Part shown: positions 56,139 to 64,000 of the stretch, piece by piece
How the letters are laid out: every line of letters begins with the position of its first letter
Numbering within the stretch: the first letter of the stretch is position 1
From: Fodinisporobacter ferrooxydans
GTDB taxonomy: Bacteria > Bacillota > Bacilli > Tumebacillales > MYW30-H2
Assembly (NCBI RefSeq): GCF_022818495.1
Contig: NZ_CP089291.1
Location: 2,869,501-2,933,500, forward strand
Direction of reading: 5' to 3'
DNA length: 64,000 bases
Program-made: the position numbers and the translations under genes
Notes under the pieces: generated by a model
Told to the model about the DNA's origin: nothing
Seen by the model: only the letters and a program-made list of their open reading frames with translations
Database searches by the model: none

Positions 56139-56211
56139 CCAGCATTAAATGTACATCATTAAATGTGCCAGCATCAAAAGTGCCGGCATCAAATGTACCA
56201 GTACGAAAAAG
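56139..56211 (+). repeat. Short degenerate tandem repeat, ~15-nt unit
   Basis: Five successive near-copies: CCAGCATTAAATGTA (56139), CATCATTAAATGTG (56154), CCAGCATCAAAAGTG (56168), CCGGCATCAAATGTA (56183), CCAGTACGAAAAAG (56198). They lie between the 3-hydroxyacyl-CoA dehydrogenase stop and the SDR ribosome site, so they form the leader of the next gene. Confidence 0.75.
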
Positions 56212-56226
56212 AAAGGCGGGAAGAAG

Positions 56227-56979
56227 ATGCGAGTCAAAGACCGTGTGGCGATTGTTACAGGCTCCGCTCGGGGAATTGGCGCTGCGACTGCAGCACGGTT
56301 GGCAAAAGAGGGCGCTAAAGTCGTCGTCTGTGATGTCAGCGGGCAACAGTGCAGGGAGACGGCTGTCGGGATACGGGCGGATGGCGGAGAAGCGCTGGCT
56401 GTTGCATGTGATGTCACAAGGCGGGAACAAGTGAAAGATCTTGTCCAAAAGACAGTGGACACATATGGTAGAATCGATATTCTCGTCAATAATGCAGGTG
56501 TCATTCGCGACAACCTGGTCCATAAAATGTCGGATGACGATTGGGATACCGTAATGAATGTGCATCTAAAGGGCGCATTTTACGTGACACAGGAAGTACA
56601 AAAGTATATGGTGGCACAACAGTACGGGAAAATCGTCAATATCAGTTCCACATCTGCGCTAGGGAATCGGGGACAACTGAACTATGCGACCGCAAAAGCA
56701 GGCATGCAAGGGTTCACAAAGACGCTGGCGATCGAGCTTGGCCGCTTTCATATCAATGTAAACGCTGTCGCTCCCGGATTTATCGAAACGGATATGACCA
56801 AGGCAACAGCGGAACGGGTTGGAGTTGATTTTGATCAATTCAGGGAAATGGCAAAAGAGCGTTCTGTTTTGCGTACGACAGGTCAGCCGATCGATGTTGC
56901 CAATGCCATTTTGTTTTTCGCATCGGATGAGGCGCGTTTTATTACCGGGCAAGTCCTGTATGTTCGCGGCGGCATTTAA
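56227..56979 (+). CDS. SDR family 3-oxoacyl-ACP/CoA reductase-like (FabG type)
   Basis: 250 residues: [51 protein letters not shown] (Ser, Tyr, Lys), and C-terminal [13 protein letters not shown]. FabG-like proteins inside degradation clusters usually act as 3-hydroxyacyl-CoA dehydrogenases. ATG 56227 follows AAAGGCGGGAAG; an upstream in-frame ATG at 56149 lies within the tandem repeat and is not credible. Confidence 0.88.
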   Translation: MRVKDRVAIVTGSARGIGAATAARLAKEGAKVVVCDVSGQQCRETAVGIRADGGEALAVACDVTRREQVKDLVQKTVDTYGRIDILVNNAGVIRDNLVHKMSDDDWDTVMNVHLKGAFYVTQEVQKYMVAQQYGKIVNISSTSALGNRGQLNYATAKAGMQGFTKTLAIELGRFHINVNAVAPGFIETDMTKATAERVGVDFDQFREMAKERSVLRTTGQPIDVANAILFFASDEARFITGQVLYVRGGI

Positions 56980-57008
56980 TAAATGACTTTTATCTGGAGG
57001 GAAGCAGC

Positions 57009-58202
57009 TTGAGTGAAAATGTGTGGCTGGTGGAGTATGTACGAACCCCGATTGGCAGGCAAGGCGGTGCTTTAAAACGTGTTCGCCCGGATGATTTGGC
57101 GGCACATGCCATTCGTGCAGTTGTAAACCGTGCCGGAGTGAATCCGGCAGATATCGAAGACGTTTTCATGGGATGTGTGAATCAAGCGGGCGAAGACAAT
57201 CGAAATGTGGCTCGCATGGCAGTCTTGCTTGCCGGACTGCCGGAGCGGGTGCCGGGAGTTACAGTCAACCGCCTTTGCGCATCCGGGTTGGAGGCGGTGA
57301 ATCAAGCTGCAAGGGCCATCGCTTTAGGCGAGATCGGCATGGCGATTGCCGGTGGCGTTGAAAGCATGACAAGGGCGCCGCTTGTCATGCAAAAACCTGA
57401 AATGGAATACGTACGAGGAAATCAAATCATGTGGGACACGTCGCTGGGATGGCGAATGGGCAATCCGAAATTCCCATATCCCCAGGAAAGTATGGGAGAA
57501 ACTGCGGAAAACATCGCAGAACAATTTCAAATTTCCCGGGAAGATCAGGATGCTTTCGCGTTTTCGAGTCAAAAGAAAGCTGCACAGGCAAAGGCGAATG
57601 GCGTATTTGCAGAAGAAATTGTGCCACTCACTGTCCGCGAGCGAAAAAATGAAGTTGTGGTGGAAGAAGATGAGCATTTGCGTCCGGATGTGACCATGGA
57701 ATCCCTCGCAACATTGCGTCCCGTGTTTCGGGAAGGAGGTACTGTGACCGCCGGGAATTCATCCGGGATCAATGACGGCGCTGCAGCTCTTTTGCTAGTT
57801 TCGGAGAAGAAAGGCCGCGCATTAGGTCTCAAGCCTCTTGCAAGATATGTGGTGTCTGCATCCGCCGGAGTGAATCCCCGTACCATGGGACTTGGTCCCA
57901 TACCTGCAACACGCAAAGCATTGCAGTTGGCAAATCTGTCTGTGGATGCGATTGATTGGTTTGAGTTGAATGAAGCGTTCGCCGCTCAATCGCTGGCGTG
58001 TATCCGGGAGTTGGGACTGCCCGTGGAACGTGTAAATGCAAATGGCGGAGCGATCGCTCTCGGTCATCCGCTCGGATGTTCAGGCGCCAGAATTGTCGGA
58101 ACGCTCGCCCGTCAGTTGCAGCGAACGAATGGCCGCTACGGTGTGGCAACATTGTGCATCGGTATCGGCCAAGGTCTCGCGACTGTGCTGGAAAGGGTAT
58201 AG
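57009..58202 (+). CDS. Thiolase (acetyl-CoA C-acyltransferase)
   Basis: A 397-residue thiolase with all three signatures: active Cys in [34 protein letters not shown], and [24 protein letters not shown] plus the final CIGIGQG (second Cys). It cleaves 3-oxoacyl-CoA to acetyl-CoA and shortened acyl-CoA. It starts at TTG 57009, after CTGGAGGGAAG. Confidence 0.93.
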   Translation: MSENVWLVEYVRTPIGRQGGALKRVRPDDLAAHAIRAVVNRAGVNPADIEDVFMGCVNQAGEDNRNVARMAVLLAGLPERVPGVTVNRLCASGLEAVNQAARAIALGEIGMAIAGGVESMTRAPLVMQKPEMEYVRGNQIMWDTSLGWRMGNPKFPYPQESMGETAENIAEQFQISREDQDAFAFSSQKKAAQAKANGVFAEEIVPLTVRERKNEVVVEEDEHLRPDVTMESLATLRPVFREGGTVTAGNSSGINDGAAALLLVSEKKGRALGLKPLARYVVSASAGVNPRTMGLGPIPATRKALQLANLSVDAIDWFELNEAFAAQSLACIRELGLPVERVNANGGAIALGHPLGCSGARIVGTLARQLQRTNGRYGVATLCIGIGQGLATVLERV

Positions 58203-58329
58203 AAGTTTGCTTGCTGATTGGCAGAGTACGAGAGAGATCTTAAATCCGGCATCTGTTGTTCCGTTTTCAATGAAATCGCATACATGTTGTTGTATGAATA
58301 TAGAATTGATTGAGACGAGGTGAGTCGTT

Positions 58330-59019
58330 ATGTCGATCGAAGCCGCTCAGGGAATTACAAATGTCAAGTTTTTGCCTGCTTCCGAAGCAGTTCAAAACGT
58401 GACTGCGGGTGCGACCGTCATGGTTGGGGGATTCGGGAATTCCGGAGCTCCCGAATTGTTGCTGGATGAATTGATCAAACGGCCGGATATCAAGGATTTA
58501 ACGGTCATCAGCAATAACATTTCAATAGGAACCAATCTCAACAGACTGTTTTTGCATAATAAAATCCGCAAGGCGATCGGTACGTATTTTACGACAAACC
58601 CGGATGTTGTTCGCGCATATCGGGAAGGAAGAATTGAGATTGAATTGTACTGTCAAGGAACATTTTCCGAAGCCATGCGGTTGGGAGGCGCAGGTATTCC
58701 CGCTTTTTACACGCCGACTGCTGCGGGTACGGAGTTGGCGAAGGGGAAAGAAGCGCGAATATTTGACGGACGCGAGTGTGTGCTTGAGCGGAGCCTGACA
58801 GCAGATTTCGCTTTGGTTCGAGGCTATAAGGCAGATCGGGCGGGCAACATTGTGTATCGCAAAACAGCGCGAAATTTCAATCCGCTTATGGCGATGGCAG
58901 GCAAGATTACCATCGTAGAAGTTGACCAGATCGTTGAAGTTGGCGAACTGGATCCGGAAGCGATCGTCACTCCTTTTATCTTTGTCGATGTTGTGGTGAC
59001 AAGGGGGACTGCTAAATGA
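58330..59019 (+). CDS. CoA-transferase subunit A
   Basis: 229 residues of the 3-oxoacid/acetate CoA-transferase alpha family: VMVGGFGNSGAPELLLDELI near the N-terminus, LYCQGTFSEAMRLGGAGIPAFYTPTAAGT, DFALVRGYKADRAGNIVY and MAMAGKITIVEVDQIVEVGELDPE. Pairs with subunit B, whose start overlaps its stop. It activates or exchanges the CoA of an acid for the cluster. Confidence 0.92.
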   Translation: MSIEAAQGITNVKFLPASEAVQNVTAGATVMVGGFGNSGAPELLLDELIKRPDIKDLTVISNNISIGTNLNRLFLHNKIRKAIGTYFTTNPDVVRAYREGRIEIELYCQGTFSEAMRLGGAGIPAFYTPTAAGTELAKGKEARIFDGRECVLERSLTADFALVRGYKADRAGNIVYRKTARNFNPLMAMAGKITIVEVDQIVEVGELDPEAIVTPFIFVDVVVTRGTAK

Positions 59020-59729
59020 ATACACATTTGGCAAACACACGCCAGTTAACAAAAGAACAGATCAAACATTATATCGCTTGGAGATGCGCACAGGAATTGA
59101 CTCCCGGAGTTGTGAATCTTGGCATTGGCATCCCGATTCGTGTTGCAGACTATATCCGTTCCAGTCAAATTTCCTTGCACTCGGAAAACGGCATTCTCGG
59201 GGTAGGACCGACACCGATGCCGGAAGAGCAAGATCCGGATTTGATCAATGCCAGCAAACTGCCGATTTCAGAGTTGGCCTATTCCTCGTTTTTTGACAGT
59301 TCCTGGTCATTTGCCATGATGCGCGGCGGTCATATTGATGCAACGGTGGTCGGCGCACTGCAGGTCGCCGAAAATGGCGACTTGGCAAGCTGGGCGATTC
59401 CCGGGCAGGACGTGCTTGGCGTCGGCGGTGTCATGGATCTGGTCGTAGGCGCAAAACGAGTCATTATCGCGATGACACATCGATCTGCAAAGAGCGAACC
59501 GAAAATCCTTCCCTGCTGTACATATCCACTTACGGCACGCGGGCGAGTCGATACAATCGTTACAGAATACGCGGTCTTTCGGATCAGGGACGGGAAACTT
59601 TGGCTAGAGGAGTTGATTGCCGAGTTGCCGTTGGAGGAATTAAAGCAAATGACGCCTGCCCACTATGAAATCGCGCAAGATTTGCGGCGGCCACTGCGCA
59701 TGGACGTGCTGCCTTTGCTGAAGGTTTAA
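59016..59729 (+). CDS. CoA-transferase subunit B
   Basis: 237 residues with the catalytic Glu motif SLHSENGILGVGP, NLGIGIPIRVADYI at the N-terminus and GAKRVIIAMTHRSAKSEPKIL late. Overlaps subunit A by 4 nt (ATGA). In this family the Glu forms the glutamyl-CoA intermediate. The unit is last in the acyl-CoA gene run. Confidence 0.92.
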   Translation: MNTHLANTRQLTKEQIKHYIAWRCAQELTPGVVNLGIGIPIRVADYIRSSQISLHSENGILGVGPTPMPEEQDPDLINASKLPISELAYSSFFDSSWSFAMMRGGHIDATVVGALQVAENGDLASWAIPGQDVLGVGGVMDLVVGAKRVIIAMTHRSAKSEPKILPCCTYPLTARGRVDTIVTEYAVFRIRDGKLWLEELIAELPLEELKQMTPAHYEIAQDLRRPLRMDVLPLLKV

Positions 59730-60034
59730 AAATCGGCACAAATATTGCATTAAAATACTGTATCCATTGCCGGCAAAACGGATTGGATTGGCATATCGGT
59801 ATAAATGGCTTGTTTTCGAAGAAATCGTTCGTTGTTTTGCACATGTACGTTTGCAGGACAAGGGTGATGATTTATGAAAACGCTTTAGTGAGTTGTTTGT
59901 GAATGAATCATTCCCGTTTGCTAAGTCATTTTTGAATCAATGTATGATTTCGACTTGCTGAGTCAGTCGTTTGCGAATGAGAGATTCTATAAAGCAAAAT
60001 CTATAAAGCGATTTCTATACAAGGGGGCGTCAAA
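59730..60034. promoter_or_regulatory. Intergenic control region of the Liv transporter operon
   Basis: No gene. It contains the near-palindrome GAATGAATCATTC (59901-59913), AGTCATTTTTGAATCAATG (59924-59942, shared with 53768), and three 14-nt-spaced copies of a TCTATA-led unit (TCTATAAAGCAAAA at 59986, TCTATAAAGCGATT at 60000, TCTATACAAGG at 60014) running into the ribosome site. Confidence 0.45.
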
Positions 60035-61261
60035 ATGAAAACTATTTCAAAAATTGCGATTGCATCTTTGCTGGGGGTTTCTGTTACCGCGTGCGGATCG
60101 CCCATCAGTACATCATCTTCCGGTGGCGCAAGCGTCAATCAAAATGCCCAAGGAGTTACGAAGACGGAGATTACAGTGGGAACGTGGGGACCGCTCACCG
60201 GACAATTTGCCGCATATGCAGTCGTTTCACAAGGGGCCAATGCGTACTTCAATTACATCAACCACAATGGAGGAATCAATGGCCGCAAGATCAAGTTTAA
60301 GATATACGATGACCAATATCAGCCGGATAAGTCGGTTACGGCAGCGAAACAATTGGTTGCGGATAAAATATTTGCGGCCGTTGCTCCATTGGGGACAGCG
60401 AACAATCAGGCGGCAGACCCGATTTTGTCAAAACAGGGAATTCCGATTCTCGGGATCGCGACAGGGTCGAGTGAATGGGGGTTCCCGCTGAAAAAAAACG
60501 TGTTTGGATTACAGCCTACATACACGGCGGAAGGGCATATCATGACAAAATTCGCCGTAAAACACAATCATGCAAAGACAATCGGCGTCTTTTATCAAAA
60601 TGACGACTTCGGGAAAGAAGAACTGATGGCAATTGAACAAGAAGCCAAGCAAGAGGGCGCAAAAGTGATTGCAAAAGTCGCGTACAGCAGAGGCGATACC
60701 GATTATTCTTCCTATGCGTTGACGATGAAACAGACAAATCCTGACGCTGTATTTGAAGTCGGTGTGCCGGCACCCCTCGCTCAATTCGAAAAAGGGATTG
60801 CGAATTTAGGTTGGCATCCGCAACAATACATCACCTATGTATCAGGAGACCCTGTCATGTTTCGCCTCGCAGGCCAAGCGTTTGATAAAGTCTATACACC
60901 ATCCTGGTTGAAAAATCTGCACGATCCGCAAGTGAAGGATTTTATAACGGAATATAAGAAAGATTATCCGAACACACCGCCGACGGGATTGGCGCTGTCC
61001 GGCTGGATTGACGCACAAGTATTCGCAGAGGCGGTCAAACGCTGCGGGAACAATCTGTCCTGGAGCAACTTTGAAAAACAAATGGAATCCATTCACAATT
61101 ACACCGATACCGCATCGTCTGAACCAGTCTCGTATTCTTCCACAAACCATCAGGGTGTGCAAAGCATGTCGATCACACAAGCAGATTTCGCTGCGAAAGA
61201 CTTTAAAACAATTGAACCAAGCATCGCCTATCAGCAAACGGATAATCCCTTGAAGAAGTAG
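60035..61261 (+). CDS. Liv-type ABC transporter substrate-binding lipoprotein
   Basis: A 408-residue family 4 binding protein with a lipobox SVTACGS (Cys20), then EITVGTWGPLTGQFAAYAVVSQGANAYFNYIN, RKIKFKIYDDQYQPDKSVTAAKQLV and FYQNDDFGKEE. Such proteins bind branched-chain amino acids, amides or aromatic/short-chain acids. It follows the acyl-CoA genes, so the ligand may feed that pathway (inference). Confidence 0.92.
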   Translation: MKTISKIAIASLLGVSVTACGSPISTSSSGGASVNQNAQGVTKTEITVGTWGPLTGQFAAYAVVSQGANAYFNYINHNGGINGRKIKFKIYDDQYQPDKSVTAAKQLVADKIFAAVAPLGTANNQAADPILSKQGIPILGIATGSSEWGFPLKKNVFGLQPTYTAEGHIMTKFAVKHNHAKTIGVFYQNDDFGKEELMAIEQEAKQEGAKVIAKVAYSRGDTDYSSYALTMKQTNPDAVFEVGVPAPLAQFEKGIANLGWHPQQYITYVSGDPVMFRLAGQAFDKVYTPSWLKNLHDPQVKDFITEYKKDYPNTPPTGLALSGWIDAQVFAEAVKRCGNNLSWSNFEKQMESIHNYTDTASSEPVSYSSTNHQGVQSMSITQADFAAKDFKTIEPSIAYQQTDNPLKK

Positions 61262-61273
61262 AGAGGTGGGCAC

Positions 61274-62146
61274 ATGGTATTGCTGCAGACAGTCGTTAGC
61301 GGTCTGGGAATCGGAAGTTTGTATGCGCTTGCCGCAATTGGCCTGGTGTTGATCTTCAAGACATCCAATGTCGTGAATTTTGCACAGGGGGAAATGGCGA
61401 TGATCTCTACATTCATCGCCTATCAATTCCTTGAAAAATGGGGCGCACCTTATTGGTTGGCGTTTTTGGCGGCGGTCGTGTTTGCGCTTGTGTTCGGATG
61501 GTTCGTCCAATGGGCATTTTTGTCCCGGCTTTCCAGTGCGAATTTGCTAAACCAGATCATTGTCACGTTGGGGCTGTTTCTTGTCCTGGAAGGGGCGGCC
61601 GGATTGATTTGGGGAAACGTGCCGACATCCTTTCCCACCGCCGTATCGACACAACCGGTGCACGCAGCCGGCGTTGTCATGACATGGAACGAAATCTTCA
61701 TCGCATGTGTTACGGTGGTTTTTATGTTGATCTTTTATGCGTTGTTTAAATATACCATGATTGGGCTTGCCATGCGTGGTGTGGCACAAAACATCATTGC
61801 GGCAAAGTTGATGGGGATTTCGGGAAAACAGATTTTCGGCTGGACGTGGGCCGTCAGCACTCTGCTCGGGGCTGTTGCCGGAATCTTGATTGCACCGACC
61901 CTTTTCTTGTCCCCGGCATTTATGGATGTGGTATCGGTCAAAGCGTTTGCCGCTGCTGTCCTCGGCGGGTTCAGTTCCTTGCCGGGAGCGGTTGTCGGCG
62001 GACTGTTGCTGGGCGTGATTGAAAATATTTTCGGCATTTATGTTTCCTCAGCTTTAAAAACAACGTTCGTATTTGCCTTGATCATCGTTGTCCTGTACAT
62101 TCGTCCGACCGGTCTGTTTGGCAAAAAAGAGGTGAAAAAAGTATGA
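61274..62146 (+). CDS. Liv-type ABC permease (LivH-like)
   Basis: A 290-residue permease with about eight helices: GLGIGSLYALAAIGLVLIFKTSNVVNFAQGEMAM at the start and GFSSLPGAVVGGLLLGVIENI late, both LivH landmarks. Lies 12 nt after the binding protein and overlaps livM by 4 nt. Confidence 0.93.
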   Translation: MVLLQTVVSGLGIGSLYALAAIGLVLIFKTSNVVNFAQGEMAMISTFIAYQFLEKWGAPYWLAFLAAVVFALVFGWFVQWAFLSRLSSANLLNQIIVTLGLFLVLEGAAGLIWGNVPTSFPTAVSTQPVHAAGVVMTWNEIFIACVTVVFMLIFYALFKYTMIGLAMRGVAQNIIAAKLMGISGKQIFGWTWAVSTLLGAVAGILIAPTLFLSPAFMDVVSVKAFAAAVLGGFSSLPGAVVGGLLLGVIENIFGIYVSSALKTTFVFALIIVVLYIRPTGLFGKKEVKKV

Positions 62147-63183
62147 GCCGATCGTATACGATAGTGCACAAACGGAGACGGCTGTTGACATGGTTGACGG
62201 TTATTGTGGCACTGGGTCTGCCTTGGGCCGTCGATTCGATCGGCTCTGTTCCCGGTTATATCCTGAACTTGAGTCTGATATTTGCCATCGTGGCGGTCGG
62301 CTTGAATTTGTTGACAGGCTTTAGCGGCCAAGTATCCCTTGGACACGCGGCATTTGTGGTCATCGGCTCGTACACCTCGGCAATCCTGACGTTGAAAGTC
62401 GGCATATCATTCTGGCTGGCATTGCCTGCCGCGGGGCTCATGTCCGGAATCGTAGGTTTTATCGTCGGTTTGCCTGCCGTCCGGTTGACAGGGAATTTGC
62501 TGGCCGTAGCTACATTGGGATTTGGGCTTGCCATACCGGAACTCGTTTTGAAATGGACGAAACTTACAAACGGTGATACGGGATTGAATCCGGATCGGCC
62601 GCAATTGTTTGGATTTTCTTTACAAAATGATTTGTTCTACTACTATCTGATTTTGCTTTGTCTCGCTTTTACGCTTTGGATTTCCAGGAATTTGTTAAAG
62701 GGGAAAGCCGGGCGGGCGTTTCAGGCGATTCGCGACAGTGAGATTGCGGCGACCGCCATGGGGATTTCGATTGTTTACTATAAGTCTCTTGTGTTTGCAA
62801 TCAGTGCCGGGTTTGCAGGAATTGCCGGAAGCTTGTATGCGCACTACGTGAATTTTATCTCGCCGAATGATTTTACCATCGTCAATTCCTTTCTTTTCTT
62901 TGCCATGGTTGTGCTTGGCGGGCTTGCTTCATTGCCAGGCGCAATTCTCGGAGCTGTCGTGATCACCATCCTGGAGCAAGCGACCGGTGGATTGCAAGGG
63001 TTTTCGATCGTTCTTACAGGTGCTGTCATGGTCGGTGTCGTGATGTTTTTCCCGCGGGGATTAATCGCATTGTGGAAGCGGGAGGAACGGGACAGATCGA
63101 TGGAAGACGAAGAAAAGGCAGATTCGCGCATGGCAAACCGGATCAGTACGGAGGTGACAGGTGAACATGTTTCTGAAGTTTGA
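62143..63183 (+). CDS. Liv-type ABC permease (LivM-like)
   Basis: 346 residues with LivM landmarks NLLTGFSGQVSLGHAAFVVIGSYT, AIRDSEIAATAMGI and VVLGGLASLPGAILGA, plus a charged C-terminal tail. It overlaps livH (ATGA) and the start of livG. Confidence 0.93.
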   Translation: MSRSYTIVHKRRRLLTWLTVIVALGLPWAVDSIGSVPGYILNLSLIFAIVAVGLNLLTGFSGQVSLGHAAFVVIGSYTSAILTLKVGISFWLALPAAGLMSGIVGFIVGLPAVRLTGNLLAVATLGFGLAIPELVLKWTKLTNGDTGLNPDRPQLFGFSLQNDLFYYYLILLCLAFTLWISRNLLKGKAGRAFQAIRDSEIAATAMGISIVYYKSLVFAISAGFAGIAGSLYAHYVNFISPNDFTIVNSFLFFAMVVLGGLASLPGAILGAVVITILEQATGGLQGFSIVLTGAVMVGVVMFFPRGLIALWKREERDRSMEDEEKADSRMANRISTEVTGEHVSEV

Positions 63184-63937
63184 TCAGGTAACTCTTCGTT
63201 TTTCCGGGCTGACAGCGCTGTCAAACGTGTCCTTTGGAGTTCCTGAGGGAGCCATTTTTTCCCTGATCGGCCCCAATGGCGCAGGCAAAACTACTTTATT
63301 GAATTGCCTGTCCCGCTTCTATACGCCACAAGCAGGGAGCATCCTGTTTCAGGATCAAAATCTATTCGCCTATAAGCCGCAGCAGGTGATTGATTTGGGG
63401 ATTTCCCGCAGTTTTCAAAATATTGAACTGTTTAAAGGGCTCACTGTGGAGGAAAATTTGCTGATCGGATTGCACAAACGTCTGCAGACAAGCACGCTGG
63501 CGACAGCGCTGCGATTTCCTTCCATGCGCAAAAAAGAGCGGGAGGCGCGTGCGTTTGTCTACGAGATCATGGAACAATTGGGAATCGCGGATTTGGCCTG
63601 CAAATCAGTCAGCCAACTCCCATATGGCATACAAAAGCGGATTGATATTGGCAGAGCGCTTGTTTCCAAACCGAAATTGTTGTTGTTGGATGAGCCGGCT
63701 GCCGGCATGAACGAGTCCGAATCGATGGAATTGGGGGATTGGATTGCTGCATTGCCGGAGCGCTTTGGCGTCACTGTCATGATGATCGAACATGACATGA
63801 CGCTTGTCATGCGTCTGTCACAGCGGATTGCCGTATTGGAGTTTGGCAAATTGATCGCGGTAGGCACGCCGTCCGAGGTGCAGAACAATCCTGCTGTGAT
63901 CGCGGCGTATCTCGGGGAGGAGATGGAGCTTGCTTAA
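63167..63937 (+). CDS. Liv-type ABC ATPase (LivG-like)
   Basis: About 256 residues: Walker A GPNGAGKTTLLN, Q-loop RSFQNIELFKGLTVEENLLIG, signature LPYGIQKRIDIGRAL (the degenerate LivG form), Walker B LLLDEPAAGMNESE, H-loop IEHDM. ATG 63167 is 8 nt after GGAGGTGAC; the in-frame GTG 63161 is too close to that site. Confidence 0.93.
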   Translation: MFLKFDQVTLRFSGLTALSNVSFGVPEGAIFSLIGPNGAGKTTLLNCLSRFYTPQAGSILFQDQNLFAYKPQQVIDLGISRSFQNIELFKGLTVEENLLIGLHKRLQTSTLATALRFPSMRKKEREARAFVYEIMEQLGIADLACKSVSQLPYGIQKRIDIGRALVSKPKLLLLDEPAAGMNESESMELGDWIAALPERFGVTVMMIEHDMTLVMRLSQRIAVLEFGKLIAVGTPSEVQNNPAVIAAYLGEEMELA

Positions 63938-64000
63938 GCTGAATAACGTCTCATGCAAATATGGTGCTGTACTTGCGTTGTCGAATGTATCGATGGAGGT
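63930..64000 (+). CDS. Liv-type ABC ATPase (LivF-like), 3' truncated by window end
   Basis: TTG 63930 after GGGGAGGAG opens a frame reading LKLNNVSCKYGAVLALSNVSMEV, the typical LivF N-terminus just before Walker A. It overlaps the livG stop by 8 nt. Only about 23 residues are inside the window. Confidence 0.8.
   Translation, partial: MLKLNNVSCKYGAVLALSNVSME

Noticed and set aside
55963-56565. A 200-codon minus-strand frame across hbd and the SDR
   Set aside because: Cys/His-rich antisense shadow of two recognised genes, no start signals.
59901-59913. FadR (Bacillus-type) operator
   Set aside because: The half-sites TGAATGA and TCATTC are there, but they are separated by one base rather than the four expected in the consensus, so I do not claim a FadR site.

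Overview
The window looks like chromosome of a Gram-positive Bacillota (Firmicutes) bacterium of moderate GC. The evidence is strong AAGGAGG-type ribosome binding sites, frequent TTG/GTG starts, a Gram-positive style exopolysaccharide locus (Wzz-like adaptor plus separate BY-kinase, LCP protein), lipoboxes, and YheO/Lrp/TetR regulators of Bacillota type. I lean towards a soil or spore-forming member of the class Bacilli, but the sequence does not fix the genus.

Layout. (1) 1-10.7 kb: exopolysaccharide/cell-wall polymer locus, all on +, in close succession: O-antigen ligase fused in frame to a Wzz-type adaptor, BY-kinase, Wzx flippase, polysaccharide deacetylase, DegT aminotransferase, CapD-type dehydratase, GT4 glycosyltransferase, initiating sugar-phosphate transferase, LCP ligase. 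(2) 10.9-15.0 kb: lipoprotein phosphoesterase, YdcF protein, TetR regulator, and a divergent sugar-porter MFS. (3) 15.2-21.2 kb: selenoprotein reductase operon 1, grdE-grdB-trxB-grdC-trxA-grdA, with in-frame UGA (selenocysteine) codons in grdB and grdA, each followed by a GGU-loop hairpin. (4) 21.5-44.6 kb: nitrogen compound and peptide uptake/catabolism: NCS1 permease; threonine synthase-like enzyme/YheO regulator/RidA; M20 hydrolase; DUF3311 plus SSS symporter; a Dpp-type ABC transporter with an SDR and a PuuE-like deacetylase inside the operon; S9 and M28 peptidases; Lrp regulator; PanE-like reductase; MHS transporter. This stretch also contains decayed fragments of M20 peptidases, an aldehyde dehydrogenase and probably an Old-Yellow-Enzyme. 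(5) 45-53.5 kb: a divergent LysR and selenoprotein reductase operon 2, grdE-grdB-DASS transporter-trxB-grdC-trxA-grdA. (6) 54-59.7 kb: acyl-CoA catabolism (acyl-CoA dehydrogenase, 3-hydroxyacyl-CoA dehydrogenase, SDR, thiolase, CoA-transferase A/B). (7) 60-64 kb: Liv-type ABC importer, cut by the window end inside livF.

How the genes fit together. In the known glycine/sarcosine/betaine reductases, a substrate-specific component B (pyruvoyl protein from GrdE/G/I plus selenoprotein GrdB/F/H) transfers a carboxymethyl group to the selenocysteine of GrdA. Component C (GrdC plus GrdD) then releases acetyl phosphate, and thioredoxin/TrxB supplies electrons. Both operons here carry A, B, GrdC, TrxA and TrxB, but neither carries GrdD, the subunit that does the final phosphorolysis. 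By eye, GrdA, GrdC, TrxA and TrxB are close between the operons while GrdE and GrdB are much more divergent. The simplest inference is one shared chemistry serving two different substrates, with a different neighbouring transporter for each (NCS1 downstream of operon 1, DASS inside operon 2). This is the most interesting system in the window. The substrates and the release product cannot be read from the sequence.
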